Assembly: GCF_031179285.1 (NCBI RefSeq)
Contig: NZ_JAPSHY010000024.1
Location: forward strand, 1 to 45,417
Direction: 5' to 3'
Source: Microbacterium sp.
GTDB taxonomy: Bacteria > Actinomycetota > Actinomycetes > Actinomycetales > Microbacteriaceae
DNA length: 45,417 nucleotides
The stretch's first letter is position 1; the number at the start of each line of letters is the position of its first letter. Positions 16,938 to 25,724 of this stretch are shown piece by piece. The notes beneath the pieces are model-generated. The model did not search any database and had not been told where the DNA came from. It was given only the letters and a program-made list of their open reading frames with translations. A program made the position numbers and the translations under genes.

Positions 16938-18010
16938 TGGCCTCCGCCCCTGACCGCGAGCCGGCGTCTTCCCGCCCCGAGGGTGGCGAAGAGCCGCACT
17001 CGCCGGGCGCGGATGCCGTCTCTCGGACGGGGTCGCCGGGACCGGATGCCGTCTCTCAGCCCGGATCGCCGGGACCCGCGTCGCCGGGGCCGCGGTCGCT
17101 CGGGCACGGAGCGCCCGTACTGGCGTTCGACGTCGGGGGCACCGACATCAAATCCGCGCTGATCGACGCCGCCGGCACTGCGTTCGGGCTGGGGCGCACC
17201 CCGACGCCGATGGCGCACGGAGACCGCACCGCCGTCGTGATCGATCGCCTCGGCGTGCTCGCGGCGGAGCTGCGAGCAGCGCACCCCGATGTGGTCCCGC
17301 AGGCGGCCGGACTCGTCGTGCCGGGGATCGTCGATGCGGATGCCGGGCGCGGCGTCTTCGCCAGCAACCTCGGCTGGCACGACTCCCCGATCCGTGACCT
17401 CGCTGCGGCAGAGCTCGGCCTTCCCGTCGCCTTCGATCACGACGTCCGTGCCGCCAGCCTCGCCGAGCACCGACTCGGCGGCGCGCGCTCCTTCGCGAAT
17501 TCCGTCGTTCTCGTCGTCGGCACCGGCATCGCCGGCGCGCTTCTCGTCGACGGCGTGCCCTACACCGCCGGCGGTTATGCGGGAGAAATCGGTCATTCGC
17601 CGATCGCCGACGGACCGCGATGCGCGTGCGGCGCTCGCGGTTGCCTCGAAGCCGTCGCGTCGGCGGGAGCCATCGCCCGCCGCTACCGCGACGCGACCGG
17701 CGTGACACCGGATGGCGCGAGGGACGTGATCGCCCGCGCGGCCGCCGGAGACCGCGTCGCCGCCGAGATCTGGAACTCCGCCCTCGACGCTCTGACGATG
17801 TCGCTCGCCCAGCTCACCGCCGTCGTCGCACCCGAGGCCGTCGTCATCGGTGGCGGGCTCTCCCGGGCCGGCAGTGCGCTGTTCGACGAGCTGCGCGCGC
17901 GGCTCGCCGAGCGCCTCAGCTTCCACCGCATCCCCCGGCTCGTGCCCGCGGAGCTCTCGGGCAATGCCGGCCTCCTCGGAGCAGCACTGCGCGCGAGGGA
18001 GCTCGCATGA
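16937..18010 (+). CDS. ROK family sugar kinase with Pro/Gly-rich N-terminal extension
   Basis: A 357-residue ROK kinase. The kinase domain starts near residue 61 with VLAFDVGGTDIKSALID (phosphate-binding Asp and Gly-Gly-Thr) and carries the zinc motif CACGARGCLEA near GEIGHSPIADGPR, then AVVIGGGLSRAG. Typical ROK kinases are about 300 residues. The extra 60 N-terminal residues are low-complexity (repeated Asp-Ala-Val-Ser and Gly-Ser-Pro-Gly-Pro), and no other in-frame start codon fits. The ATG overlaps the SIS stop as TGATG. It probably phosphorylates a hexose or amino sugar at C6 ahead of the SIS enzyme; the substrate is not determinable. Confidence 0.88.
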   Translation: MASAPDREPASSRPEGGEEPHSPGADAVSRTGSPGPDAVSQPGSPGPASPGPRSLGHGAPVLAFDVGGTDIKSALIDAAGTAFGLGRTPTPMAHGDRTAVVIDRLGVLAAELRAAHPDVVPQAAGLVVPGIVDADAGRGVFASNLGWHDSPIRDLAAAELGLPVAFDHDVRAASLAEHRLGGARSFANSVVLVVGTGIAGALLVDGVPYTAGGYAGEIGHSPIADGPRCACGARGCLEAVASAGAIARRYRDATGVTPDGARDVIARAAAGDRVAAEIWNSALDALTMSLAQLTAVVAPEAVVIGGGLSRAGSALFDELRARLAERLSFHRIPRLVPAELSGNAGLLGAALRARELA

Positions 18011-18948
18011 TCGTCACCGTCACCCCGAACCCGGCGCTCGACCTCACCTGGCAGGTCGCGGCGCTCGCGATCGGGCAGACCCATCGGGCTGATGCCGGCG
18101 CCGTCCGTGCCGGCGGCAAAGGCCTGAATGTCGCCAGAGTCGCCCACGCCGAGGGCGCCGACGTGCTTGCGATCACGACCGTGGGTGGAAACACCGGCGA
18201 GGAGTTCGCCGCGGAGCTTCGAGCCAGTGGCGCCCCGCATGTCCTCGTGCCGGTTCAGGCGCCGACCCGCCGCAGCGCGGCGCTGGTCGACTTGCATCTC
18301 GGCGATACCACGATCGTGAACGAACGCGGCCTCAACCCGACGGACGAGGAATGGGCGTCGCTGCACCGAGCGGTGGACGGCGCGCTGCCGACGGCATCCG
18401 TCCTGGTGATCTCGGGCAGCCTCCCGCCCGGCGCCCCCGAGGCCGAGCTCGCCGCCCTGATCGAGGGGGGTCGCCGCGCGCGGGTGCCCGTGATCGTCGA
18501 CACCTCGGGGCCCGCAATGCTGCAGGCGGCGGATGCCGGGGCCACCGTGCTGAAGCCGAATGCCGTCGAACTCGCCGAAGCGACCGGCCGCACCGACCCG
18601 GCAGACGGGGCTCGCGAGCTCATCGACCGGGGCGCGGAACTCGTGCTGGTCTCGCTCGGCGCCGACGGGATGCTCGCAGTCACGGCATCCGGCCTGCATC
18701 GTGCGCGGCTGCCGGAGCCGCTGATCGGGAACCCGACCGGTGCCGGTGACGCGGCGGTCGCAGCCTGTGCGGTGCTGCTCGCGGCGGGAGTGCGCGAGCC
18801 CGCCGAGATCCTCCGGCGGGCTACCGCCTGGTCGGCGGCCGCGGTGCTGATGCCTCTCGCCGGCGAGATCGACGCCGGCTGGGCCGAGCTCGAGCAGCGC
18901 GTCGAGATTTCCGTCCTCCCTGGGCGACGAGAGGAAGAACAGGCGTGA
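18007..18948 (+). CDS. PfkB-family 1-phosphofructokinase / tagatose-6-phosphate kinase-like
   Basis: A 313-residue PfkB kinase of the FruK/LacC branch. It begins TVTPNPALDLTW, has AGGKGLNVAR (sugar-phosphate contact) and the C-terminal GNPTGAGDA with catalytic Asp248. FruK (fructose 1-phosphate) and LacC (tagatose 6-phosphate) belong to this branch, and the aldolase immediately downstream would cleave the resulting ketose bisphosphate. The start overlaps the ROK kinase stop (ATGA) and the stop overlaps the aldolase start (GTGA). Confidence 0.88.
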   Translation: MIVTVTPNPALDLTWQVAALAIGQTHRADAGAVRAGGKGLNVARVAHAEGADVLAITTVGGNTGEEFAAELRASGAPHVLVPVQAPTRRSAALVDLHLGDTTIVNERGLNPTDEEWASLHRAVDGALPTASVLVISGSLPPGAPEAELAALIEGGRRARVPVIVDTSGPAMLQAADAGATVLKPNAVELAEATGRTDPADGARELIDRGAELVLVSLGADGMLAVTASGLHRARLPEPLIGNPTGAGDAAVAACAVLLAAGVREPAEILRRATAWSAAAVLMPLAGEIDAGWAELEQRVEISVLPGRREEEQA

Positions 18949-19817
18949 CACTGGTCAGCAGTCGTGAACTCGTGACGGATGCCGCAGCCGCCGGCACCGG
19001 CATCGGGGCGTTCAACGTCATCCACCTCGAGACCGCTGAGGGCCTCGTGCGGGCCTCCGAGAAGGCGCAGCTGCCGGTGATCCTGCAGATCTCACAGAAC
19101 TGCGCCGACTATCACGGTGGCCTCGAGCCTATCGCGCTGGCGACGCTCGCCATCGCCCGGCGCGCAGCGACGCCGGTGGCGGTGCACCTCGATCACGCCG
19201 AACGGCCCGAGCTCGTCGATGAGGCGATCACTCTCGGCTTCGGCTCGGTGATGTTCGACGGGGGCGCGCTGCCCTATGACGAGAACGTGGCGCTGACGGC
19301 CGCGGTCGCGGAGCGTGCGCACGCGGCAGGCGTCTTCATCGAGGGCGAGCTCGGCGAGGTCGGCGGGAAGGACGGCGCGCATGCGCCCGGCGTCCGCACC
19401 GACCCGGACGAGGCGCGCGCGTTCGTCGCGGCGACCGGCGTCGACGCGCTCGCCGTGGCGGTCGGGTCCTCCCACGCCATGACCGATCGGACGGCATCCC
19501 TCGATCTCGATCTCATCTCGCGGCTGCGTTCGTCGCTGCGGGGCAGGGGGGCGAGCGGCGCCGATGTGCCCCTGGTGCTGCACGGCTCGTCCGGAGTCGC
19601 TGACGCCGTGATCGCCGATGCCGTGCGAGCCGGCATGACGAAGATCAACGTCTCCACCCACTTGAACGGGTTCTTCACGAGGGCGGTGAGGGATCGTCTC
19701 GCCTCGGACGAACGCCTGGTCGATTCCCGCAAGTACCTCGCGCCGGCCCGCGATGCGCTGGCCGCGGAGGCGGGGCGGATGCTGCGGCTCTTCGCTCTCG
19801 AGGCGGGTGTGCGGTGA
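18945..19817 (+). CDS. Class II fructose/tagatose-bisphosphate aldolase
   Basis: A 290-residue zinc aldolase of the GatY/KbaY/FbaA family, which cleaves a ketose 1,6-bisphosphate to DHAP and glyceraldehyde 3-phosphate. HLDHAE contains proton-donor Asp83 and zinc ligand His84; EGELGEVGG lies at residues 133-141, VGSSH at about 173-177 and the third zinc His in LHGSSG at 213. KINVSTHLN follows, where tagatose and fructose enzymes bind phosphate. Whether it prefers tagatose or fructose bisphosphate cannot be decided by eye. GTG start coupled to the kinase. Confidence 0.9.
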   Translation: MTLVSSRELVTDAAAAGTGIGAFNVIHLETAEGLVRASEKAQLPVILQISQNCADYHGGLEPIALATLAIARRAATPVAVHLDHAERPELVDEAITLGFGSVMFDGGALPYDENVALTAAVAERAHAAGVFIEGELGEVGGKDGAHAPGVRTDPDEARAFVAATGVDALAVAVGSSHAMTDRTASLDLDLISRLRSSLRGRGASGADVPLVLHGSSGVADAVIADAVRAGMTKINVSTHLNGFFTRAVRDRLASDERLVDSRKYLAPARDALAAEAGRMLRLFALEAGVR

Positions 19818-20590
19818 AGCGGGCGGCGCGATTGAACGCCATCCTCGACCTGCTGGCCGCGGCAGGAGAGGTCACCGTCGAAGAGCTCGTCGAGCGTTTC
19901 GGTTCGTCGCAGGCGACGACGCGGCGCGATCTCGACAGCCTGGCCGAGCAGCGTCTGCTCACCCGGACCCACGGTGGTGCCGTCGCTCAGACCGTGGCCT
20001 ATGAGCTGCCGATCCGCTACAAGAGTCACCTGCGCACGCAGGAGAAGGGCAGCATCGCGCAGGCGGCAGCGGCGATGGTCGCTCCCGGCACCGTGGTCGG
20101 CCTGTCGGGTGGCACGACCACCACCGCCATCGCTGCGGCGCTCGCCGCGCGGGATGACCTGGCCGAGAGCCGGATCACCGTCGTCACCAATGCCGTCAAC
20201 ATCGCAGCCCAGCTCGCGACGCGTCCCGACATCAAGGTGGTCGTGACTGGCGGCGTCATCCATTCGCGCAGCTATGAACTCGTCGGCCCGTTCGTCGAGC
20301 AGCTGCTGCGCGGCGTGCGGCTCGATATCGCCTTCATCGGGGTGAACGGGATGGATGCCGAAGCCGGCGCCAGCACGCACGACGAGCGTGAGGCCGCGGT
20401 GAACCGCATCATGGCCGAACGCGCGCGTCGCGCGGTGATCGTCACCGACAGCAGCAAGCTCGGCTCCGTCGCGTTCGCCGCCGTCGGCGGAGTCGAGCAG
20501 TTCTCGACGGTGATCACCGATTCGGGGGCGGATGCCGAGGCCGTTGCCGCCCTCCGCACTGCCGGGTACGAGGTCATCACCGCCGGGTGA
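19814..20590 (+). CDS. DeoR family transcriptional regulator
   Basis: A 258-residue DeoR/GlpR-type repressor. The N-terminal winged helix (RLNAILDLLAAAGEVTVEELVERFGSSQATTRRDLDSLAEQRLLTRTHGGAV) is the family signature. The C-terminal sugar-phosphate sensor has GLSGGTTTTAIAAAL, VVTNAVNIAAQL, FIGVNGMDAEAGASTHDEREAAVNR and VTDSSKLGS. It starts with GTG overlapping the aldolase stop, so it is the last gene of the five-gene operon and probably senses one of its intermediates. Its operator was not identified. Confidence 0.92.
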   Translation: MKRAARLNAILDLLAAAGEVTVEELVERFGSSQATTRRDLDSLAEQRLLTRTHGGAVAQTVAYELPIRYKSHLRTQEKGSIAQAAAAMVAPGTVVGLSGGTTTTAIAAALAARDDLAESRITVVTNAVNIAAQLATRPDIKVVVTGGVIHSRSYELVGPFVEQLLRGVRLDIAFIGVNGMDAEAGASTHDEREAAVNRIMAERARRAVIVTDSSKLGSVAFAAVGGVEQFSTVITDSGADAEAVAALRTAGYEVITAG

Positions 20591-20792
20591 GGCCGACGAT
20601 CCGAGGTGGGTCGGACGATCCGAGGTGAGATCTCCGTCGTCGACTCCGGGAATCGTCATTCCTACCTCGAATCGTCGCAGAAACCGGGGGGTGTGGCCGG
20701 ATGGGGCCGACGATTCGAGGTGGGTCGGACGATTCGAGGTGAGTCTTCCGGCGTCGACTCCGGGAATCGTCATTCCTACCTCGAATCGTCGC
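20591..20792. repeat. Two-copy 114-bp-period intergenic repeat with inverted arms
   Basis: Two 88-bp copies (20591-20678 and 20705-20792) differ at about 6 positions. Each holds two direct copies of a CGACGATYCGAGGT-like arm (the second begins GGACGAT) and, about 40 bp later, one inverted copy, ACCTCGAATCGTCG. In copy 2 the first arm pairs perfectly over 14 bp (20708-20721 with 20777-20790). Two left arms can thus compete for one right arm. The first copy begins directly after the DeoR stop. Nothing similar was noticed elsewhere in the window. It may be a REP-like element, a terminator cluster or an RNA-structure switch. Confidence 0.75.
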
Positions 20793-20872
20793 GCCGCCGA
20801 GGACGCCGACGATGGCCGGCCGGACAGATACGGATGCCGTCGCCCGACATCCTTCCACCCGAATGGAAGAGT

Positions 20873-20888
20873 GTGGTAACGTTGCCAC
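20873..20888. promoter_or_regulatory. LacI-family operator before Gfo/Idh genes
   Basis: GTGGTAAC/GTTGCCAC is a 16-bp near-perfect palindrome around AACGTT, the classic LacI-family centre. It lies 53 bp before the TTG start at 20942. The only LacI regulator in the window is at 33045 and need not be the partner. The remaining bases between the repeat and the gene show nothing else. Confidence 0.6.
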
Positions 20889-20941
20889 AATTGTCCGGCC
20901 GCCGAGCGCGCCGATCGACGAACCCACGAAGGAGTGCACGG

Positions 20942-21949
20942 TTGACTGACGACATCATCGGCGTCGGAGTCGCCGGTTTCTGGCATGTCCACGCGAATGA
21001 CTACGCACGTGAGGTGACAGAGCATCCCCGCACACGCCTCGTGGCATCCTGGGATCCCGACGTCGATCGTGGCCGAGACGGCGCCGCACACCTCGGACTC
21101 GAAGCGGCGGAGAGCCTCGACGCCCTGCTCGCCCGCCCCGACCTCGACGCCATCACGGTGACCACCGCCACCGACGAGCACACCGCCGTCATCTCGCAGG
21201 CGATCGCGGCAGGCAAGCACGTCTTCACCGAGAAGCTCCTCGCCCCGACCGTCGCAGAGTCCGAGGAACTCGTGGCCGCCGCGAGGCGAAAGGGCGTTGC
21301 GCTCGTCGTCTCGCTGCCGCGCCTGTCGGAAGCGCTGATCACGACGGCATCCGGGCTCGTCGACACCGGCGCCCTCGGCGACGTGACCTACGCCCGCGTC
21401 CGCATGGCGCACGACGGATGGCTGAAGGGATGGCTGCCCGAGCGGTTCGCCGATCCGGTCGCGGCGATCGGGGGTGCGTTCGCCGACCTGGGCTGCCACC
21501 CGGCGTACCTCGTGCAGCGCTTCCTCGGCGCCGCCCCGGCATCCGTCAGCGCGACCTACGGCAGCGTCACCGGCCGGGCCGTGGAGGACAACGCGGTCGT
21601 CGTCGCACGCTACCCGAACGGGGCTGTCGGCGTCGCCGAGGCGAGTTTCGTCACCACCCCCGGAGCCTTCGCGTTCGAACTGCGCGGCACCGAGGCGTCG
21701 CTGCTCTACGGCTTCGGCGGCGAACAGCTCATCGGCAAGGGCGGCCGGTTCGGCGACGCCTGGACCGCCGTGCCCTCCGGGCCCGGCGCACAGAGCCCCT
21801 TCGATCTCTGGGTCGACGCGATCCGCGGCGACGCCGACCCGACCGACAACCTTCAGGCGGCCATCGACCTCACTCGGTTCGTGGTCGCCGCCAACACGTC
21901 AGCGGCGTCCGGTCAGGCCGTCGACGTCGATGCGAAAGGACAGGCATGA
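20942..21949 (+). CDS. Gfo/Idh/MocA family oxidoreductase 1
   Basis: A 335-residue NAD(P)-dependent oxidoreductase. The N-terminal Rossmann domain starts IIGVGVAGFWHVHANDYAREV, and the family EKL motif (GKHVFTEKLLAPTVAES) follows. The region GAFADLGCHPAYLVQRFLG carries the substrate-side Asp and His of the Gfo/Idh family. The start is TTG at 20942, chosen because AAGGAG lies seven bases upstream and the conserved fold begins at once; the longer reading would run through the repeat. It overlaps the next oxidoreductase (ATGA). Such pairs act on sugars, inositols or glycosides; the substrate is unknown. Confidence 0.88.
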   Translation: MTDDIIGVGVAGFWHVHANDYAREVTEHPRTRLVASWDPDVDRGRDGAAHLGLEAAESLDALLARPDLDAITVTTATDEHTAVISQAIAAGKHVFTEKLLAPTVAESEELVAAARRKGVALVVSLPRLSEALITTASGLVDTGALGDVTYARVRMAHDGWLKGWLPERFADPVAAIGGAFADLGCHPAYLVQRFLGAAPASVSATYGSVTGRAVEDNAVVVARYPNGAVGVAEASFVTTPGAFAFELRGTEASLLYGFGGEQLIGKGGRFGDAWTAVPSGPGAQSPFDLWVDAIRGDADPTDNLQAAIDLTRFVVAANTSAASGQAVDVDAKGQA

Positions 21950-22980
21950 CCAGCAACGCCAGAGACAGAGTACGGATCGGCCTCATCGGGGCCGGCGGCA
22001 TCGCCGGGGCGCACGTCGCCGGCTACCGCCGCAACCCCGACACCGTGACCTTCGCGGCGATCGCCGACCCGGTCGCGGAGAACGCTGAGAAGCGCCGCGG
22101 CGATGACGCCGATGTGCGGATCTACGCCGACTATCGCGACATGATCGCCGCGGGTGGGCTGGATGCCGTCGACATCTGCCTGCCGCACCACCTGCACGCC
22201 GAGGCGGTCATCGCGGCAGCGGATGCCGGGCTCCACGTGCTCTGCGAGAAACCGCTGTGCCTCACTCTCGAGGAGGCGGATGCGATCACCGCGGCCGTCG
22301 AGCGCAACGGCGTGACCGTCATGTGCGCGCACAACCAGCTGTTCATGCCCGCGGTCGCCGCGGCCAAGGAGCTGGTGTCGAGCGGAGCCCTCGGCCGCGT
22401 GTACGAGGTGCGCACGACCGACAGCTTCTACAACGACTTCACCGTCGAGAGCATGGGGTGGCGTGCGCACGCCGCGACGGCCGGCGGCGGCGAACTCATC
22501 GACACCGGGTACCACCCGCTGTACCTCCTGCAGCATCTTGCCGGTGGCACACCGGTCGAGGTCGGCGCCATGCTGTCGCGCCATCGCCTGGACTTCATGG
22601 AGGGCGAGGACTCGGCTCAGGTGCTCGTACGTTACGACAACGGCGTGGTCGGTCATGTGACGACCAGCTGGGCCTATCAGCCCGCCGTCGGCACCGAGAA
22701 GTTCTCGCTCGTCGGCGAGAAGGGCTCGCTGAGCTCGGACGGGACGACGCTGATCTCCCGCATCCGCGGCGAAGAGCCCGTCACCGTCACGTTCGACCAG
22801 GTGCACGAGTTCGCCGCTGAGGTGGCGCACTTCGCCGAGTGCATTCGAGAGGGGCGCCGGCCGATCCAGACCCACGTGGAGGGGATCGACGTGCTCGGAG
22901 TGATCCTCGCGGCATACGAGTCGTCTGCCCGCGGCACGATCGCGAAGGTCGGCGGCGCAGTGACGGCCGCGGCGGTGTGA
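21946..22980 (+). CDS. Gfo/Idh/MocA family oxidoreductase 2
   Basis: A 344-residue paralogue: VRIGLIGAGGIAGAHVAGYRRNPDTV (dinucleotide site), CEKPLCLTLEEADAI (EKP motif lysine), then GGGELIDTGYHPLYLLQHLAG with the catalytic-type Asp-Thr-Gly-Tyr-His. The C-terminus includes EFAAEVAHFAECIREGRRPIQTHVEG, typical of inositol and glycoside dehydrogenases. It is translationally coupled to the upstream paralogue, suggesting consecutive steps such as oxidation and re-reduction of one sugar. Confidence 0.9.
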   Translation: MTSNARDRVRIGLIGAGGIAGAHVAGYRRNPDTVTFAAIADPVAENAEKRRGDDADVRIYADYRDMIAAGGLDAVDICLPHHLHAEAVIAAADAGLHVLCEKPLCLTLEEADAITAAVERNGVTVMCAHNQLFMPAVAAAKELVSSGALGRVYEVRTTDSFYNDFTVESMGWRAHAATAGGGELIDTGYHPLYLLQHLAGGTPVEVGAMLSRHRLDFMEGEDSAQVLVRYDNGVVGHVTTSWAYQPAVGTEKFSLVGEKGSLSSDGTTLISRIRGEEPVTVTFDQVHEFAAEVAHFAECIREGRRPIQTHVEGIDVLGVILAAYESSARGTIAKVGGAVTAAAV

Positions 22981-23000
22981 TGCGCCATCCACGCTCCTGA

Positions 23001-23032
23001 CGGGGGTGCTGCGGCGTCCCGCAGCACCCCCG
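23001..23032. terminator. Strong terminator between convergent oxidoreductase and CHAT genes
   Basis: GGGGGTGCTGCGG (23002-23014), loop CGTC, CCGCAGCACCCCC (23019-23031): a perfect 13-bp stem, extended by a flanking C-G pair. The rest of the 212-bp gap to 23193 holds an A-rich stretch (23185-23190, six A) that reads as T6 just beyond the minus-strand CHAT stop. Confidence 0.8.
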
Positions 23033-23192
23033 GAGCAGTCGGTGTCTGTCGCCCCCGCGCTCCCCAGCGTGCGAGTCCCCAGTCGACAGCGCCTCCCTCG
23101 CGCTTCGCCCACCCTCCGAAGCCCTTCGCCTGACACCTTCTGGAAGTCAGGAGCAAGGCATCCTTCACATGATACATCGAATGGAAAAAACC

Positions 23193-25724
23193 TCAGAAAC
23201 CGGCGCCGTGGCACTGGAACGGCGCCCGCAGACCGGCCGATTCCGCGGCTGATGCGAGTGCCACGGCGGGCGCCGCCCCTGCGGCCAGGCCCGCGTGCAC
23301 GGCACCGAGCAGTTCGCAGGCGATGTCATCGGCCACCACCGCGGGGGCGGCGATCACGCATCGGCTGCCCGCGTGCAGCCAGACCCGTGTCATGCCGATC
23401 GCCTCCTCACCCCAGCGCACCGACGACCTGCCGAGTTCGCACGCCGACAGCACGACGGTCGCTGGCGGCTGCGGGATCAGATCGATGTCGTACCCGAACA
23501 GGGTCCCGTCGGCGAGTTCGAACCCCGAGAAGAGCGGGTTGTCCGCCGAGTGCCGTCCGTGGGCGGCGATGTGCAGGAGATCGACGCGTCCGGCGAGTTC
23601 GGTGACTCCCGCCACCGTCGCCGCATCGCTGCCGAGCACCTCCGTCGCGGGCCAGGCGGATGCCGCCCGCCGCACCTCCTCCTCCGCCCGCGGCACTCGG
23701 GGCCCGGCGGCGAAGCCGACGTCGATCCTCCGCACCGCCGGCGCTGAAACCGCCACTGCGTGCTCAGACCGCTCGCCGCCGACGTCATTCAGAGGGGGTG
23801 CCGGCGCCGACGCGGGGTCTGGCGGAACGCGCGCGTCTCGCAGCGAGACGTGCTCCGGCACCCAGCGCGAGATCGATGTGGCGATGGTGAAGGCGAGGCC
23901 CGCCATGTTCGGCAGCATCGCCCACGGGATGCCGCCGAGCACGCCGGGAACGGTGAGGGCGAAACGACGAGCGTCGCCCGCCGTGGCCAGTACGGGCGCG
24001 AACAGTTCAGCGTCGAGGCGCTGCAGTCGCGCATCGAGCGCTCGCGCGATGGTGGCGTGCATCGGTCCGCCCCGCGTGAGGGCGGCGACGTCGAGGTCTG
24101 CGCGCAGTCCCCGCAATACCTCCTGCACCCGGCGCCAGGACAGCGTGACGAGGTCGGCGCCGCCGCGCGTCACGACGACGCAGAGCAGTTCCGTTCCGGT
24201 GTAGACGTAGGACAGCACCGCGGTCTGAGGATCGAGCTGCGATCGGATCTCCGGCACGGTTACGTGGGTCTTGGTCTCGCCGGCGCCGACCGTCGACCAC
24301 TGCCGCTCGCGCACCCGATCGCGCAGCAGCCGCACCGTCGGGTCCGCGGTCCAGTCACTGCCGGCGAGGTCGGCGCGCAGCATGCGCAGCTCGGCGAGAT
24401 CGGCGGCCAGGAGAGGGTCGTGCGGCGGGCGGAGCGGAGCGACCTGCTGGCTGAGATGGCGGGCGCGTTCGGACCAGTCGAACAGCACGTCCGGGTCGCC
24501 GGTGCGGGCTGCCGCCGCGAGTCCGGTGAACACCAGATCGGTGCCGTGCATCGCCACCGATGCCTGCAGGTCGAGAGCTCCGAAGGTCTGCTGCCAGGCG
24601 GAGAGGATGCCGAGCCCAGCGGCGGCGATGCGGCGAGCCTCGGCGTCACGGCCGGCCGAGGCTGCGCGCGTCGCGAGAACCTCATGCTCGCGCAGCCGGA
24701 GCGGTGTCGGCGCGTCCACGGGGATGTGCGGCAGGCGACGGCGTCCGATGAGCCCGGCCGTCAGTCGAAGCGCGGTCGCCTCAGTGTCCAACCCTCGCCG
24801 TCGAAGGGCCGACGCGGTCCGGTCGAGTGCCTCTCGGGGCGGGGGAGTTCTCGGGTGCGCGCGGACGGCGGCCTCCAGGCGGAGGGCCTCCGCACGGATC
24901 CTCCATCCGTCGCTCCCGAGAGCGGAGAACCGTCGAGCGGAGGTGCGCGCCGTCCGCTCCGCGGCCGCGGGATCACGCCGCAGCAGCGAGCGTGCGAGGT
25001 GGAACTCGGCTTCCGCTCTGGCCTGACGCATCCGGTGCGCCCCGAACCGCGCGGCGACTTCGGCGAGCAGCGCCTCCGCCTCGGTGTCGAGCCCGGCGTC
25101 ACGCAGCACCTCTGCCCGGTCGAGGTCGCTGATCGCGGCGGCGACGTGACTGATCTGCGCGAGCACGGGTCGAGCCTGCGTCATCAGAGCGAGAGCGCTG
25201 ACGAGGTCGCCGCCCAGCAGAGCCACGTAGCCGAGGTTGTGCCGCGCTTCGGCCAGGGGTTCTTCCTGCGCGTTCTGCTCATAGATGTCGACCGCTCGCA
25301 TGAGGTCGGCTCGACAGACATCGAGCCGGTGCTGCTGCATCCGCACCACCGAGCGGTTCATGAGGCAGTTGGCGAGCTCGATGGTCGCGGCGCCCATCGT
25401 GTCGATCGCCCGGGTGAGCATGCGCTCGGCGTCGGCGAGCCGGCCCGCGTGCATGAGCAGGACGCCGAGCTGCCCGCTGAGCACCGCGACGGTGCCGTCG
25501 TGCAATCCGCGGCGGCTGAGCGCCTGACGGCAGAGTTGTTCGGCGGCGGATGGCTCACCGGTCTGGGCGAGCACGTAGGCCGTCGTGCCGTCGATGCGGG
25601 CGCGGAGGTCGACATCTTCCGTCCGCACAGACGCCTGAGCGAGCGCTCTGCGCGCGGCGGCGAATCGGCGCGCATTGGCTGCTTCGATGCCGCGACGATG
25701 CAGCTCGCTCGCAGTCAGGGGCAT
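23193..25724 (-). CDS. TPR-CHAT cysteine protease
   Basis: An 843-residue cytoplasmic protein. Roughly residues 1-450 are helical, Ala/Leu-rich TPR-type repeats. The C-terminal third is a CHAT (caspase-HetF-associated) protease domain with both catalytic residues: His722 in HIAAHG and Cys762 in VVLSACELG. The domain ends in the usual small-residue tail with PFQCHGAGF. CHAT belongs to peptidase clan CD (caspase, separase and gingipain relatives), whose members usually cut after Arg, Lys or Asp. Gene order on the minus strand is ECF sigma, 151-residue protein, subtilase, then this gene 57 bases later. The ATG at 25724 lies within a 7-bp hairpin. Substrate unknown; the adjacent subtilase is a candidate. 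Confidence 0.92.
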   Translation of the reverse strand: MPLTASELHRRGIEAANARRFAAARRALAQASVRTEDVDLRARIDGTTAYVLAQTGEPSAAEQLCRQALSRRGLHDGTVAVLSGQLGVLLMHAGRLADAERMLTRAIDTMGAATIELANCLMNRSVVRMQQHRLDVCRADLMRAVDIYEQNAQEEPLAEARHNLGYVALLGGDLVSALALMTQARPVLAQISHVAAAISDLDRAEVLRDAGLDTEAEALLAEVAARFGAHRMRQARAEAEFHLARSLLRRDPAAAERTARTSARRFSALGSDGWRIRAEALRLEAAVRAHPRTPPPREALDRTASALRRRGLDTEATALRLTAGLIGRRRLPHIPVDAPTPLRLREHEVLATRAASAGRDAEARRIAAAGLGILSAWQQTFGALDLQASVAMHGTDLVFTGLAAAARTGDPDVLFDWSERARHLSQQVAPLRPPHDPLLAADLAELRMLRADLAGSDWTADPTVRLLRDRVRERQWSTVGAGETKTHVTVPEIRSQLDPQTAVLSYVYTGTELLCVVVTRGGADLVTLSWRRVQEVLRGLRADLDVAALTRGGPMHATIARALDARLQRLDAELFAPVLATAGDARRFALTVPGVLGGIPWAMLPNMAGLAFTIATSISRWVPEHVSLRDARVPPDPASAPAPPLNDVGGERSEHAVAVSAPAVRRIDVGFAAGPRVPRAEEEVRRAASAWPATEVLGSDAATVAGVTELAGRVDLLHIAAHGRHSADNPLFSGFELADGTLFGYDIDLIPQPPATVVLSACELGRSSVRWGEEAIGMTRVWLHAGSRCVIAAPAVVADDIACELLGAVHAGLAAGAAPAVALASAAESAGLRAPFQCHGAGF

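Noticed and set aside
20591..20792. CRISPR array
   Set aside because: Only two copies, imperfect, with inverted arms inside each unit and no cas genes.
19274..21499. 741-codon antisense frame across aldolase, DeoR and the repeat
   Set aside because: No domain and it crosses several confident plus-strand genes.
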